64,000 nucleotides of DNA from Chloroflexota bacterium (lineage in GTDB: Bacteria > Chloroflexota > UBA6077 > FW602-bin22 > CADDYW01), in the NCBI GenBank assembly GCA_021324795.1, contig JAJPIK010000054.1, forward strand, positions 1-64,000, written 5' to 3'. The first letter of the stretch is position 1. Every line of letters starts with the position of its first letter. The notes under the pieces were generated by a model. It saw only the letters and a program-made list of their open reading frames with translations, had not been told where the DNA came from and made no database searches. Below are positions 52,504 through 60,111 of the stretch, in pieces. The position numbers and the translations under genes were made by a program.

Positions 52504-53115
52504 TTACCCAGTCACGGTCGGCGTCGGCGTACCGGCCGGCGTTGGAGGAAGTGCCTGAGGAGGCAGCGTCGGGGCGACAGTGGGTGTCGGCAGCGCCTTT
52601 GGTGGCTGCGTCAGGGCACTCTTCAGGTCGTCACCCAAAGTTGCCGACACGAGATAGATCGGACCAGTGCCAGCCACGCGAACGTAGTAGTCGCCCTGGT
52701 CGGGAGTCTTATTGCCGAAGCTGAGCGAGATCTGCTTCCCGGACGAGAGCGTGACGCTCGTAGTAAATCCGGGAGTGGCCAGACCAAATTGCCCGAGATC
52801 GCTCGTGTCAGTGATCACGCGATCGGCTGTCAACGTGCTTAGCTGATCCAACCATCCCTGCACCCGGTTAGTATCAGCAGCGCCTTGGATGGGTTGAGCA
52901 ATTTTCCAATCAGCTCCACTTTTGTCGACTTCCATCGTCGTGTTGCCACCAGTGATGACCAGTTTGCTCGCATCCGTCGAGGAAAACGAGACAATCTGCG
53001 GAGTGCTCGAATTCGCGCCACTCGCGCTCGACGACGGCTGCTTCGTGACGTAGAAAACAACGCCGCCTAGGATGACCAGGATCGCCAAGAGGACGGCAGT
53101 CAGTCGATAACTCAC
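52504..53115 (-). CDS. DUF4340-domain membrane-anchored protein
   Basis: A 203-residue protein with one N-terminal membrane helix (about 8-25), an extracytoplasmic DUF4340 domain (WKIAQPIQGAADTNRVQGWLDQLSTLTADRVI, then QFGLATPGFTTSVTLSSGKQISLSFGNKTP, YYVRVAGTGPIYLV) and a Pro/Thr tail. The GTG at 53115 has GGAGA 8 nt upstream and starts 4 nt after the GldG-like stop. DUF4340 proteins regularly follow GldG-like proteins in ABC exporter operons; function unknown. Confidence 0.85.
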   Translation of the reverse strand: MSYRLTAVLLAILVILGGVVFYVTKQPSSSASGANSSTPQIVSFSSTDASKLVITGGNTTMEVDKSGADWKIAQPIQGAADTNRVQGWLDQLSTLTADRVITDTSDLGQFGLATPGFTTSVTLSSGKQISLSFGNKTPDQGDYYVRVAGTGPIYLVSATLGDDLKSALTQPPKALPTPTVAPTLPPQALPPTPAGTPTPTVTG

Positions 53116-53119
53116 GTGC

Positions 53120-54667
53120 CTATCTCCGCTGCCACCAAACGAGCACGCCGGCCCCCAGTACAACCAATGGCAGGAAGACTGCACTTCCATACAGGAGAAT
53201 ATTGAGCTGGGTATTACTCAGGACCAGACTCTGATCGTTGGCAGACTTTGCTTGGATCTGAATGAGATCTTCATTCGCGGTCAGCCAATTAACCGCGTTT
53301 GACAGCAATTGCTTGTTCCCAAGAAGATTGACCAGGTTATTCGAGGCAAATGCCACGTCTCCCACGAACACGACACGCGGTGATGGCGTAGTGTTGCTCG
53401 ATGCAGCACTGGTGCTGGCCGAAGCAGGCGGCGAGCTACTGACACTCACCGCTACCGTCAGTGGCCCTTGCGGGTCGACCCCCGGGTCAAAGTGGATCAC
53501 TTTCGGGTCAGTTTCCAGCCAGCTCTGGCTGGTGGTCTCGGCCAGCGGCTCGACATCATAGCCGGTCGGTGGTGTCTTGGTCGGGGTCACCGAGGTCGCG
53601 CCTTGGAAAATCAGCGCCGGTAAGTCCTTGGTTACCGGACTGACGCTGTAGTGATTGATCAGCGGTGTCAGAGGATCGTTCATCAGACTTTGCGAAGGAT
53701 CAATGACAACGCCATTGCCAATCTGAACGCCATACTTTTCGGCTAGCGCCTCGAGCACCGGGCGCTGGGCTTCGCTTACCAGAATCAGCGCCTTGCCGCC
53801 ACCGTCGATGTATTTTTCAAGCGCCGTGGTTTCTTGAGACAGGAAGGGTGTCGTCGGACCAGCTACAATGACCGCCGCGGCATCATCCGGAACTTTACCA
53901 GTCGCTGCTAGATTCAACGGCTTCAGATTGTAGTCTTCGGCCTGCAGATCTGCCGCTGCCTCCGAACCGCCATTCTGACCGGAGTTCCCGAAATCGAGCT
54001 CTCCATGGCCCGTGGTGTAGTAGACAATTTCGGGTTTGTCACGCTCGAGCTTGAGAAGCGCCGAAGTCATCGAGGCTTCGTCGCTACCGGTAATCGTCTG
54101 CTGCTTGTTCCCGCTGATGAGAACTGAAGTGCCGAACGTCTGAACTTTGTATTGGTTCGCCAACCCCGGCTTGAGCTGGGGATCAACGAACTCGTAGGTG
54201 ATCAGATTCGACTGTCGAGTGTATTCCTTCAGCAGGTCCTCGAAAGAAGTTTTGCTTGGGTCGTTACTCTGGTAGAAGGCCAGGACGTGAACCGGTTGCT
54301 TGAGCTCGTGGACGACCTGGACCGACATTGGCGAAAGAGTGTAGATCTGGTTCTGGGTCAAGTCGAATCGGTCGCTGAAGCGATTGGCGAGAACGTTGAC
54401 CAGAGCGAGGATAGCCAGGAAGGCGACCCCCATCACCAGGGTATTCGAACCATATTGAACACTTCGTCCAGAGAAGGCCTGAGCGGTGCGCTGTGGTCGC
54501 TCGAGCGCGGCGTAAAGCCAGCATCCTAAAGCCACCGCCAGTAAAACAATACCGCCCCGGTCGAGCTGTCCCAAGACAAGATACGTCCCGACACCGCCGA
54601 CGAAAGAGATCACCCCGAGAATGATTAAGAATGTCGGCAGGCGATCAAGAAAAGAGCGCCAGTTCAT
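53120..54667 (-). CDS. GldG-like ABC transporter auxiliary protein
   Basis: A 515-residue protein of the GldG/ABC-auxiliary family. Two N-terminal helices (about 10-50) and a third (about 70-90) come first, then a large extracytoplasmic domain (VHVLAFYQSNDPSKTSFEDLLKEYTRQSN, IVYYTTGHGELD, AAVIVAGPTTPFLSQETTALEKYIDGGGKALILV), and a C-terminal helix. Its ATG overlaps the permease stop by 4 nt (ATGA). In Bacteroidetes GldG serves gliding together with GldA and GldF, but no gliding genes are seen here, so the exported substrate is unknown. Confidence 0.88.
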   Translation of the reverse strand: MNWRSFLDRLPTFLIILGVISFVGGVGTYLVLGQLDRGGIVLLAVALGCWLYAALERPQRTAQAFSGRSVQYGSNTLVMGVAFLAILALVNVLANRFSDRFDLTQNQIYTLSPMSVQVVHELKQPVHVLAFYQSNDPSKTSFEDLLKEYTRQSNLITYEFVDPQLKPGLANQYKVQTFGTSVLISGNKQQTITGSDEASMTSALLKLERDKPEIVYYTTGHGELDFGNSGQNGGSEAAADLQAEDYNLKPLNLAATGKVPDDAAAVIVAGPTTPFLSQETTALEKYIDGGGKALILVSEAQRPVLEALAEKYGVQIGNGVVIDPSQSLMNDPLTPLINHYSVSPVTKDLPALIFQGATSVTPTKTPPTGYDVEPLAETTSQSWLETDPKVIHFDPGVDPQGPLTVAVSVSSSPPASASTSAASSNTTPSPRVVFVGDVAFASNNLVNLLGNKQLLSNAVNWLTANEDLIQIQAKSANDQSLVLSNTQLNILLYGSAVFLPLVVLGAGVLVWWQRR

Positions 54668-55374
54668 CGCCACCGCCTACTTTCAATCGAAAGAGTCGCC
54701 AGAAAGAGCGCGCCAAGAATAACCGAGAGGAAATACACGACGTCCTTGGTGTCGATGACCCCTTGCGTCATGTCAACGAAGTGCGAATAAACGGCAAGGT
54801 ACGAAGTAAGAGTCCCAATCGTCCCACCGAAAATGCTGCCCAGGCCATCGATCACCCACAAGATCAGCAAGACCGCGAATGACAAAACGGCGGCAACGAT
54901 TTGATTGGCAGTCAAGGAGGAGGTCAAAACACCGATCGCGACTGCCGAGCCACCAAACAGTAGCGCGCCGAGATAACCACCAATGATGCCCCCTCGGTCG
55001 GGATTCCCGTACATCGATAGGAGTAAGGGATAGAAACCGGTCAACACAAGCATCGAGACCAGTAGCCCCATGCCCCCTAGAAACTTACCAACCACCAACT
55101 CGACGTCGCGCACCGGCGAGGTGAGGACCAACTCAATCGTACCAGTCCGCTGTTCCTCGGCAATCAAGCGCATCGTAAGAATGGGTGCGACGAGCAGCAA
55201 AATGGTGTACGTCGTCTGAAACAACGGAGCCACGTTCGCCGATCGACTATAGGCCACGTTGATCGCGAAGAAGAATCCCGTAATGACAAGAAAAGCCGCG
55301 GTGATCACATAAAAGAGAAACGAGCCATAATACGACGCAAGCTCGCGCCGCGCGATTGCCAATGAGTTCGTCAT
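54664..55374 (-). CDS. ABC-2-type permease (GldF-like)
   Basis: A 236-residue ABC-2 permease with six membrane helices. The first part has AIARRELASYYGSFLFYVITAAFLVITGFFFA, then VAPILTMRLIAEEQRTGTIELVLTSPVRDVELVVGKFLGG, the typical coupling-region sequence of this family (GldF/NosY). It overlaps the ATPase gene upstream by 4 nt and the GldG-like gene downstream by 4 nt, so the three are translated as one set. Confidence 0.92.
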   Translation of the reverse strand: MTNSLAIARRELASYYGSFLFYVITAAFLVITGFFFAINVAYSRSANVAPLFQTTYTILLLVAPILTMRLIAEEQRTGTIELVLTSPVRDVELVVGKFLGGMGLLVSMLVLTGFYPLLLSMYGNPDRGGIIGGYLGALLFGGSAVAIGVLTSSLTANQIVAAVLSFAVLLILWVIDGLGSIFGGTIGTLTSYLAVYSHFVDMTQGVIDTKDVVYFLSVILGALFLATLSIESRRWR

Positions 55375-56315
55375 GCGGCCGCGCCTTCCTCACTAGTCGT
55401 TAGCTTCAGGAACACTTCCTCCAAACTCATCCCGACCGAGCGCAGCTCGAGCAGCCCCCAACCGTTTCCAACAATGGTCGCCGCCAAGTCTTCGCGGACG
55501 TCCTGACCAACTGCACAATCGATGAGGAATCTTGGCGTGCCATTTGTTGGCGTGACGGCAACTTTCATCACGTTGGGAATTCGCAGGAGCGCCTGACGAA
55601 CCGCTTCGACCGGTCCGCGAACCTGCACCGACACCTGCTCCGAGCCTCGCAAACGCTGAGTCAGGCTCTCTGGCGTATCTTCGGCGATGACTTTCCCTCC
55701 ATTGATAATCACCACGCGGTTACAAGTCATGCTTACTTCGGGGAGGATATGCGTACTCAGCAAGATAGTGTGCGAGCCACCAAGGCTCTTGATGAGCTGA
55801 CGCGCTTCGGTGATCTGCTTCGGATCCAAACCGACCGTCGGCTCGTCGAGCACGACGACCGGAGGATCATGCACTAGCGCTTGCGCGATTCCGACCCTCT
55901 GCCGATAGCCTTTTGAGATACGGCCGATCTGCGTCTTTCTCACATCATCAACGTGGGTGAGCTTCATCACCTTATTGACGCGATCACGCCGTTCCGAGGA
56001 ACGCACACCACGGATTTGGCTCATGAAGAGCAAGTAATCCTCAACCGTCATGTCGGGATAAAGAGGAACGGATTCGGGGAGGTAGCCGATATTCCTGCGC
56101 GCTTGTAGCGAATCTTTGAAGATGTCGTGACCGGCAATCGTCACGGTGCCCGACGTCGCCGGCATATATCCACACAGAATGCGCATGGTCGTCGTTTTTC
56201 CCGCGCCGTTTGGCCCAAGAAAACCCAAGATCTCCCCAGGCTTGACATCGAAGGTCACGTCGGAAATCGCGACTTTCGGCCCATACGACTTACAAAGATT
56301 TGAAACCTGGATCAC
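55371..56315 (-). CDS. ABC transporter ATP-binding protein (GldA-like)
   Basis: ATPase subunit, 314 residues. Walker A LGPNGAGKTTTMRIL, signature RISKGYRQRVGIAQAL (the usual SGG replaced by SKG, common in ABC-2 exporters), Walker B VVVLDEPTVGLDP and the switch His in LLSTHIL. The C-terminal about 90 residues resemble the extension of GldA/CcmA-type ATPases. GTG start behind AAGGAG. First gene of the four-gene cassette ATPase-permease-GldG-DUF4340. Confidence 0.94.
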   Translation of the reverse strand: MIQVSNLCKSYGPKVAISDVTFDVKPGEILGFLGPNGAGKTTTMRILCGYMPATSGTVTIAGHDIFKDSLQARRNIGYLPESVPLYPDMTVEDYLLFMSQIRGVRSSERRDRVNKVMKLTHVDDVRKTQIGRISKGYRQRVGIAQALVHDPPVVVLDEPTVGLDPKQITEARQLIKSLGGSHTILLSTHILPEVSMTCNRVVIINGGKVIAEDTPESLTQRLRGSEQVSVQVRGPVEAVRQALLRIPNVMKVAVTPTNGTPRFLIDCAVGQDVREDLAATIVGNGWGLLELRSVGMSLEEVFLKLTTSEEGAAA

Positions 56316-56674
56316 CCGTGATTTCTCCTTACGCTGGCATCACGAGACACGTGGACCTGCAGCTTCGAGCGTGCTGAAATCAGATCGCTTTGGCGGAGAG
56401 GTGGTACCCCGCGGCACTGTTTCGACGAAACTGTTTAGAATCTAACACAGACCCCCATGAGTGTCAAAAAAAGATGTCATGATAGGTATTGTACCTAGTT
56501 CGGCTGCCTGGCGGTACGCATCTTGCCGGGAGAACTAGCGATAGGTCTTTAACCCCACTCCGAATCGGTGTCAGGAATGCCTCACAACACGGTGAGTTAG
56601 CACGGGGTTCGGTCGCGGTCTCGGACTCGCCCAACGAAGGGGGAGATGGAAAGGTCAAACTCCAGAGGACAACC
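56316..56674. other. Divergent promoter region, no gene recognised
   Basis: This 359-nt gap lies between the ABC operon (leftward) and a small-protein gene (rightward). GTTTCG-A-CGAAAC (56419-56431) is a perfect 13-bp palindrome, flanked by a direct repeat CTGTTT. A stretch GGTGGTACC..GCGG (56400-56414) recalls a T-box element but lacks the rest of it. CTAGTTC and GAACTAG (around 56496 and 56541) could form an RNA stem. I see no known RNA family. Confidence 0.4.
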
Positions 56675-56953
56675 GTGGATACTTTTGACGATTGGCCGGA
56701 GTTACCAGTTCTTGCTGATCCGGCACGATTGCGCACGCTCTACTTACACCGCCTTAAACGCGCACTCTTGCTGCGTTTCTACGCTGGCTCCCTCCTAGGC
56801 TACGCTGACCAGCAACTCTTGGACCGGGTCATTTTCTCGGCACTTTGCGACTGTCAGACCGTCGACGTAGTGACCGAGGCACGCCGTCTGCTGAACGAAG
56901 CCCGAGCCGGAATAGGGTTATTCGGACGAACCCCCTCTCGACTAGGAGGTTAG
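56675..56953 (+). CDS. Small helical protein of unknown function
   Basis: A 92-residue protein predicted to be mostly helical (ARLRTLYLHRLKRALLLRFYAG, then QQLLDRVIFSALCDCQTVDVVTEARRLLNEARAG). No family recognised. The GTG at 56675 is preferred because GAGG lies 6 nt upstream; the frame stays open to 56489, but the upstream part is of low-complexity composition. It ends 6 nt before the zinc-ribbon gene, so the two form an operon, possibly with trxB. Confidence 0.65.
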   Translation: MDTFDDWPELPVLADPARLRTLYLHRLKRALLLRFYAGSLLGYADQQLLDRVIFSALCDCQTVDVVTEARRLLNEARAGIGLFGRTPSRLGG

Positions 56954-56959
56954 AAAGAC

Positions 56960-57181
56960 ATGGTTTATTTGAAAGCCTGTCCCCGTTGCCAGGGCGACCT
57001 CTTTATCGAGCGTGACCAGCACGAACGGTACGTGACCTGCCTACAATGTGGTCACATCCTGACCACGTTGGAAGAATCGACGCTCCAGTTCCGCACTGCC
57101 CAGTGGACGCGAGTCGCGTGGTCTACCGCGGCCAGTCGGCCCTGCATCCGACAATTGCCCGAATCGTCGTCGAAGCAGTGA
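56960..57181 (+). CDS. Small zinc-ribbon protein
   Basis: A 73-residue protein: CPRCQG (Cys7, Cys10) and CLQCGH (two Cys near 31-34) form a zinc ribbon. AGGAGG lies 11 nt before the ATG. Similar one-ribbon proteins are common in this type of bacterium and their function is unknown. The C-terminal third (about from residue 50) looks unlike a folded segment and overlaps a second frame with better coding character (57103-57285), so a frameshift is possible. Confidence 0.7.
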   Translation: MVYLKACPRCQGDLFIERDQHERYVTCLQCGHILTTLEESTLQFRTAQWTRVAWSTAASRPCIRQLPESSSKQ

Positions 57182-57285
57182 ACCGTCACGAGCTACTCAA
57201 TCGCTCAGAGGATGTCCCGATCGAACGCGAGCACAAAATCCTTCACCATTGCTTGTCGATCCTTGACTTTAACGCTATGATGTGA
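57103..57285 (+). CDS. Overlapping small open frame, possible frameshifted C-terminus
   Basis: A 60-residue frame from GTG 57103 with helical, non-random composition (HPTIARIVVEAVNRHELLNRS, then EREHKILHHCLSILDFN) and codon use like the neighbours. It overlaps the end of the zinc-ribbon gene by 79 nt in another frame (-1). It has no good ribosome-binding site. It may be a separate small gene, or the true C-terminus of the zinc-ribbon protein split by a frameshift or sequence error. Confidence 0.35.
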   Translation: MDASRVVYRGQSALHPTIARIVVEAVNRHELLNRSEDVPIEREHKILHHCLSILDFNAMM

Positions 57286-57324
57286 GTGCTCAAGGTGAAG
57301 CGTGGCGAAAGGTGCCACGCTTCA
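57253..57324 (+). promoter_or_regulatory. trxB promoter and 5' hairpin
   Basis: TTGTCG (57253-57258), 17-bp spacer and TATGAT (57276-57281); start near 57288. Immediately after it a perfect 11-bp hairpin (57296-57306 with 57314-57324, loop GAAAGGT) forms, followed by TTTGCT. It could stabilise the mRNA 5' end, or end transcription from the small genes upstream. Confidence 0.55.
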
Positions 57325-57356
57325 TTTGCTGATAGAAGACGGAGGCATTCGAAGCT

Positions 57357-58277
57357 ATGCCAGTTCGCGACGTGATTATTCTCGGTTCGGGCCCGGCCGG
57401 TCTTACCGCGGCGATCTATGCCGCGCGTGCCGACCTTCACCCGCTCGTCATCGCCGGCCGACAGTCAGGTGGCCAACTCATGCTCACCTCGGAGGTCGAG
57501 AACTTTCCGGGCTTTCCTGAAGGGATCATGGGCCCCGAGCTCATGGACCGCATGCGTCAGCAAGCCGAGCGATTCGGCGCGGAATTCATCGACGAAGACG
57601 CAAACGCGGTTGATTTCACCGGAAAGCCACTGGCAGTCTTCGCCGAGGACATCCGTCACGAAGCACGCGCCGTGATCATCGCCACCGGTGCATCAGCGCG
57701 CTGGCTGGGCCTACCGTCGGAAGCGCGTTTAATGGGACGCGGCGTTTCGAGCTGCGCGACGTGTGATGGATTCTTTTTCCGTGGTAAGGATGTCGCGGTC
57801 GTCGGCGGCGGCGACACCGCGCTCGAAGAGGCCATCTTCCTGACCAAGTTTGCCCGCTCCGTCACCTTGATCCACCGACGTAAAGAGCTACGGGGTAGCA
57901 AGATCATGCAGGATCGGGCGCAGAACAATCCAAAGATTAGCTTCATCTGGGACTCGGTGGTTTGCGAAGTGCTAGGCTCCGACCACGTCGAAGGGGTGAA
58001 AATCGAGAACGTTCTGACAAAGCAGACATCAGAACTAGCAGTCGACGGTTTATTCGTCGCGATTGGTTATACGCCCAATACCAAGATTCTCGAAGGGCAG
58101 ATCGAGCTTGACGAAAGGGGCTACGTTAGGGTGCACCATGAGACCCGGACAAACGTCGAAGGGGTCTTCGTGGCAGGCGACGTCGAGGACTACCACTACC
58201 GGCAAGCCATCACCGCGGCGGGAGCAGGCTGTCGCGCGGCCATGGATGCCGAGGTATACATCGAGGGAGTGGCCTAG
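57357..58277 (+). CDS. trxB: Thioredoxin reductase
   Basis: FAD- and NADPH-dependent reductase of thioredoxin, 306 residues. FAD motif ILGSGPAGLTAAIYAARA at the N-terminus, the redox pair in SSCATCDGFFF, the NADPH motif VVGGGDTALEEAIFL and the second FAD motif GVFVAGDVEDYHYRQAITAAGAGCRAAMDA. Complete. It has its own promoter. No thioredoxin gene is in the window. Confidence 0.95.
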   Translation: MPVRDVIILGSGPAGLTAAIYAARADLHPLVIAGRQSGGQLMLTSEVENFPGFPEGIMGPELMDRMRQQAERFGAEFIDEDANAVDFTGKPLAVFAEDIRHEARAVIIATGASARWLGLPSEARLMGRGVSSCATCDGFFFRGKDVAVVGGGDTALEEAIFLTKFARSVTLIHRRKELRGSKIMQDRAQNNPKISFIWDSVVCEVLGSDHVEGVKIENVLTKQTSELAVDGLFVAIGYTPNTKILEGQIELDERGYVRVHHETRTNVEGVFVAGDVEDYHYRQAITAAGAGCRAAMDAEVYIEGVA

Positions 58278-58290
58278 CATCCATCCGAGG

Positions 58291-58296
58291 TATACT
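58291..58296 (+). promoter_or_regulatory. -10 hexamer 10 nt before rph
   Basis: TATACT ends exactly 10 nt before the ATG at 58307; no Shine-Dalgarno and no clear -35. Same geometry as at 19351 and 23703. Confidence 0.45.
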
Positions 58297-58306
58297 CAAT
58301 ATCGCG

Positions 58307-59062
58307 ATGACACGAGATGATGGAAGGGCGTTAGCGGAAGTTCGACCGGTGCGGTTTACCCTCGACTTCATGCCATACGCCGAAGGTTCTGTTCTCATTG
58401 AGCTCGGCAATAGCCGCGTCATTTGCGCCGTTTCGGTTGAAGAAACGGCCCCCCCTTTTCTCAAGGGCACTGGCGTGGGATGGCTCACCGCCGAATACCG
58501 CATGCTGCCGCGGGCGACCCACCAGCGTACCCAGCGAGACTCTGGTGGCAAGGTCGACGGACGGAGCACCGAAATTCAACGTCTCATCGGCCGTTCGTTA
58601 CGCGCGGCGTTGGACCGGGCGAAGCTCGGCGAACGAACACTGTTCGTGGACTGCGACGTGATCAATGCCGACGGCGGAACGCGGACAGCCGCGATTACGG
58701 GTAGTTTTGTCGCCTTGGTTCTCGCCTGCCAGCGGCTACTCAGGAATGGCACCCTGACCGAGTCCCCCCTCCGCCGCCAAGTGGCAGCGATCAGCGCCGG
58801 CTTGGTTCGTGGTGAGCCGATGCTCGATTTGTCCTATGCTGAGGACTCGATTGCCGATGCCGACTGCAACGTCGTGCTCACTCAACGAGGCGAGACCGTC
58901 GAATTCCAGCTTTCTGCTGAACATGGTCTGCCGACGGCCGAACAGGTCAGTCAAATCGCCCATCTCGCCCAAACCGGCATTCGCCAAATGCTCGAAATGC
59001 AGCGTACGGTGCTCCAGGAACGCGCTGGAGAGATTGTCAAAACGCTGCTTAGCCATGAGTAA
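58307..59062 (+). CDS. rph: Ribonuclease PH
   Basis: Phosphate-dependent 3'-5' exoribonuclease trimming tRNA precursors, 251 residues. EGSVLIELGNSRVICAVSVEE, GWLTAEYRMLPRATHQRTQRDS (with the phosphate-binding Arg pair), RSTEIQRLIGRSLRAALD, VDCDVINADGGTRTAAITG and LDLSYAEDSIADADCNVV are all typical and complete. No ribosome-binding site precedes the ATG, consistent with a nearly leaderless mRNA. No rdgB follows, unlike in many bacteria. Confidence 0.96.
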   Translation: MTRDDGRALAEVRPVRFTLDFMPYAEGSVLIELGNSRVICAVSVEETAPPFLKGTGVGWLTAEYRMLPRATHQRTQRDSGGKVDGRSTEIQRLIGRSLRAALDRAKLGERTLFVDCDVINADGGTRTAAITGSFVALVLACQRLLRNGTLTESPLRRQVAAISAGLVRGEPMLDLSYAEDSIADADCNVVLTQRGETVEFQLSAEHGLPTAEQVSQIAHLAQTGIRQMLEMQRTVLQERAGEIVKTLLSHE

Positions 59063-59106
59063 CGCCTAGGCACGAGTATAACTATAGGAAAGAGTACACA
59101 TCATCG

Positions 59107-59748
59107 ATGCTTGCCGCTTTAGAAACGCACCTCATTCCCTTGATGGAGCAACTCTATCGGACGGTCGGCTACCTGGGAGTATTCCTGGGTATGGCGATTG
59201 AGAGTGCCTGCATTCCGCTGCCGAGCGAAATTATCCTACCCATGGCCGGCTGGATGGTCTCGCGTCAGGTCTTCACCTTTGTCGGCGCGACCATCGCTGG
59301 AACGCTCGGCGGCCTAGCCGGTTCGATCGTCGCATATTGGATCGGCGCTTTAGGTGGCCGACCGCTTCTCGACCGCTATGGGCGCTACGTCTTGATCTCG
59401 TCGCACGATATCGGAGTAGCGGACCGTTGGTTTTCGCGCCACGGGTCGGCAGCTATTTTCTTTTCGCGCATGATCCCGGTCGTGCGAACGTTTATCTCGC
59501 TGCCCGCCGGTATTGCTCGGATGCCTTTTGGCCGGTTCGTCGTTTACACGGTGCTGGGCTCGTTACCGTGGACGATTGCCTTGATCTATGCTGGGAAGGT
59601 ATTAGGGGATAACTGGGAGTCCGTTCGGGCCTTCCTCGGCAAGTTCGACTACGTCGTCGTCGCGATCATCGGGCTGGGCATCGCCTGGTACGTATACCGG
59701 CACGTCTCTCACGCGTTTGCCTCGCCAGAAGAGAGTCCACAAGCCTGA
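59107..59748 (+). CDS. DedA-family membrane protein
   Basis: A 213-residue DedA/SNARE-associated (VTT domain) protein with four or five helices. ESACIPLPSEIILPMAGWMV and FFSRMIPVVRTFISLPAGIARMPFGRFVVYTVLGSLPWTIALIYAGKVLG are the family signature regions with the conserved Arg and Pro. Members are lipid flippases or scramblases acting on undecaprenyl phosphate or phosphatidylethanolamine; which one applies here is unknown. Its last codons lie in a 70-bp palindrome. Confidence 0.93.
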   Translation: MLAALETHLIPLMEQLYRTVGYLGVFLGMAIESACIPLPSEIILPMAGWMVSRQVFTFVGATIAGTLGGLAGSIVAYWIGALGGRPLLDRYGRYVLISSHDIGVADRWFSRHGSAAIFFSRMIPVVRTFISLPAGIARMPFGRFVVYTVLGSLPWTIALIYAGKVLGDNWESVRAFLGKFDYVVVAIIGLGIAWYVYRHVSHAFASPEESPQA

Positions 59749-59810
59749 AGCGGGGCACTCTCAGCCGGGCGGCCGCGGCCGCCCGGCTGAGAGTGCCCCG
59801 CTTCAGGCTT
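59741..59810. terminator. Perfect 70-bp palindrome at the shared 3' ends of dedA and ybaB
   Basis: Two 35-bp arms (59741-59775 and 59776-59810) are perfect complements without spacer. It includes the dedA stop (59746-59748) and two bases of the ybaB stop (59809-59811). It is very GC-rich in the centre (GGCCGCGGCC) and has no T-tract. It is likely a bidirectional terminator or mRNA 3'-end stabiliser. Confidence 0.75.
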
Positions 59811-60111
59811 ACATCAGGCCGGGGATCCGCATGCCGCCGGTGATTGCCCCCATCCGTTTGGTAACGAGCTCGTGCGATTTCTCGACCGCCTCGTTGACCG
59901 CCGCGGTAATCAAGTCCTCGAGCATGCTCAGATCGTTCGGGTCGACGGCGTCGGGCGAGATCTTGACCGCCGTGACCTTTTGATGGCCAGTCATCGTCAC
60001 CGTGACGACGCCTCCCCCTACGCTCGCCTCGACCGTTTCATTGCCAAGCTCCTCCTGGATCTTGGCGATCTTCTGTTGCATCTGCTTCATCATATTGATA
60101 TTCGGTCTCAT
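59809..60111 (-). CDS. YbaB/EbfC nucleoid-associated protein
   Basis: A 100-residue DNA-binding protein of the YbaB/EbfC family. NMMKQMQQKIAKIQEELGNETVEASVGGGVVTVTMTGHQKVTAVKISPDAV followed by LEDLITAAVNEAVEKSHEL is the complete domain. It overlaps the dnaX stop by 1 nt, the common dnaX-ybaB pair; recR, often next, is absent here. Confidence 0.95.
   Translation of the reverse strand: MRPNINMMKQMQQKIAKIQEELGNETVEASVGGGVVTVTMTGHQKVTAVKISPDAVDPNDLSMLEDLITAAVNEAVEKSHELVTKRMGAITGGMRIPGLM

Noticed and set aside
56396..56414. T-box-like string (GGTGGTACC..GCGG)
   Set aside because: No Stem I or specifier loop is visible, no terminator helix follows, and the downstream gene is not an aminoacyl-tRNA synthetase or amino-acid gene.
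56489..56674. Longer start for the small helical protein
   Set aside because: Composition changes abruptly before 56675 and only the GTG there has a GAGG at proper spacing.
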